From a virus, in the IMG/VR virus record IMGVR_UViG_3300018424_004328, positions 1 through 20,325 of that record: DNA of 20,325 nt; one strand, written 5' to 3'. Below the pieces are notes generated by a model. That model made no database searches, was not told where the DNA came from, and saw nothing but the letters and a program-made list of their open reading frames with translations. Each line of letters begins with the position of its first letter. The first letter of the stretch is position 1. Shown here piece after piece: positions 20,157 to 20,325 of the stretch. Made by a program: the position numbers and the translations under genes.

Positions 20157-20325
20157 TGTTGCCCACCCTTATTTGCTTGTTTCATTAATTGTTTAAACTT
20201 GCCCATAAGTTGTGGATCTTGCATTATAGTCATAATGCTTTGAGCATACGGTGAAATTGCTTTAAGCACATTTGGTGGAACAGTTTGGCCTTGTGCAACT
20301 TTATCTAGTCCTTTAGCAACTTGAG
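20153..20325 (-). CDS. C-terminal fragment of an unassigned phage protein (last 56 aa)
   Basis: An open frame enters at the right edge and ends in TGA at 20153-20155, overlapping the next ATG. The visible 56 residues are helical and polar with Met- and Gln-rich stretches (IMTIMQDPQLMGKFKQLMKQ) and end in ANKGGQQ. No domain can be named from this fragment; the N-terminus is outside the window. Confidence 0.6.
   Translation of the reverse strand, partial: QVAKGLDKVAQGQTVPPNVLKAISPYAQSIMTIMQDPQLMGKFKQLMKQANKGGQQ

Overview
The window reads as a stretch of an AT-rich marine T4-like myovirus genome. Its core markers are a family B DNA polymerase close to T4 gp43, a gp45 sliding clamp, a DsbA-like double-stranded-DNA-binding protein and a DexA-like exonuclease. 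They sit among many small conserved-hypothetical genes of the kind seen in cyanophages and SAR11 phages. I cannot tell the host from sequence alone. Every gene I can support lies on the minus strand, so transcription runs from high to low coordinates. Genes are packed with 1-nt TAATG or 4-nt ATGA overlaps. I see no tRNA, IS element, CRISPR array or convincing terminator.

Layout in the direction of transcription (right to left). 20325-19168: three unassigned conserved phage proteins. 19149-18299: a 2-oxoglutarate/Fe(II) oxygenase, then dsbA behind a consensus promoter. 18299-17466: two similar small membrane proteins flanking a HAD-type phosphatase. 17418-14206: DNA polymerase, with a hairpin against its ribosome binding site, and a DexA-like exonuclease. 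14209-12746: a cupin, an MBD4-like HhH-GPD DNA glycosylase and a nucleotide-sugar epimerase. 12731-11801: sliding clamp and a small membrane protein. 11799-9294: a TGT/DpdA-like base-exchange enzyme, two DUF465-like small proteins and an oxygenase. 9297-7001: an unassigned protein, a divergent QueD-like protein, a small basic protein and a GT-B glycosyltransferase. 7011-1290: a cupin, a two-domain oxygenase, a phosphoribosyltransferase, a HIT protein, an SGNH-like protein and several unassigned genes. 1198-1: folE, a small membrane protein and the start of queE.

The most coherent theme is 7-deazaguanine chemistry. FolE, a QueD-like protein and QueE are three successive steps toward 7-carboxy-7-deazaguanine. 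The 518-codon TGT-like protein has the motif set of phage DpdA enzymes that exchange guanine in DNA. A glycosyltransferase, four 2OG oxygenase domains, a HhH glycosylase, a PRTase and an epimerase lie in the same transcription block. They could elaborate or police a modified base, but that link is inference from proximity. QueC and a DpdA partner are not in the window.

The second theme is regulation. At least five sites match the sigma70 consensus (TTGACA or one mismatch, exactly 17 nt, TATAAT or one mismatch), several embedded in the 3' end of the upstream gene. Three gaps carry a CTAAATA box that may be a late promoter. The polymerase mRNA has a 7-bp stem with an 8-nt loop directly upstream of its Shine-Dalgarno, echoing the T4/RB69 gp43 autogenous operator.
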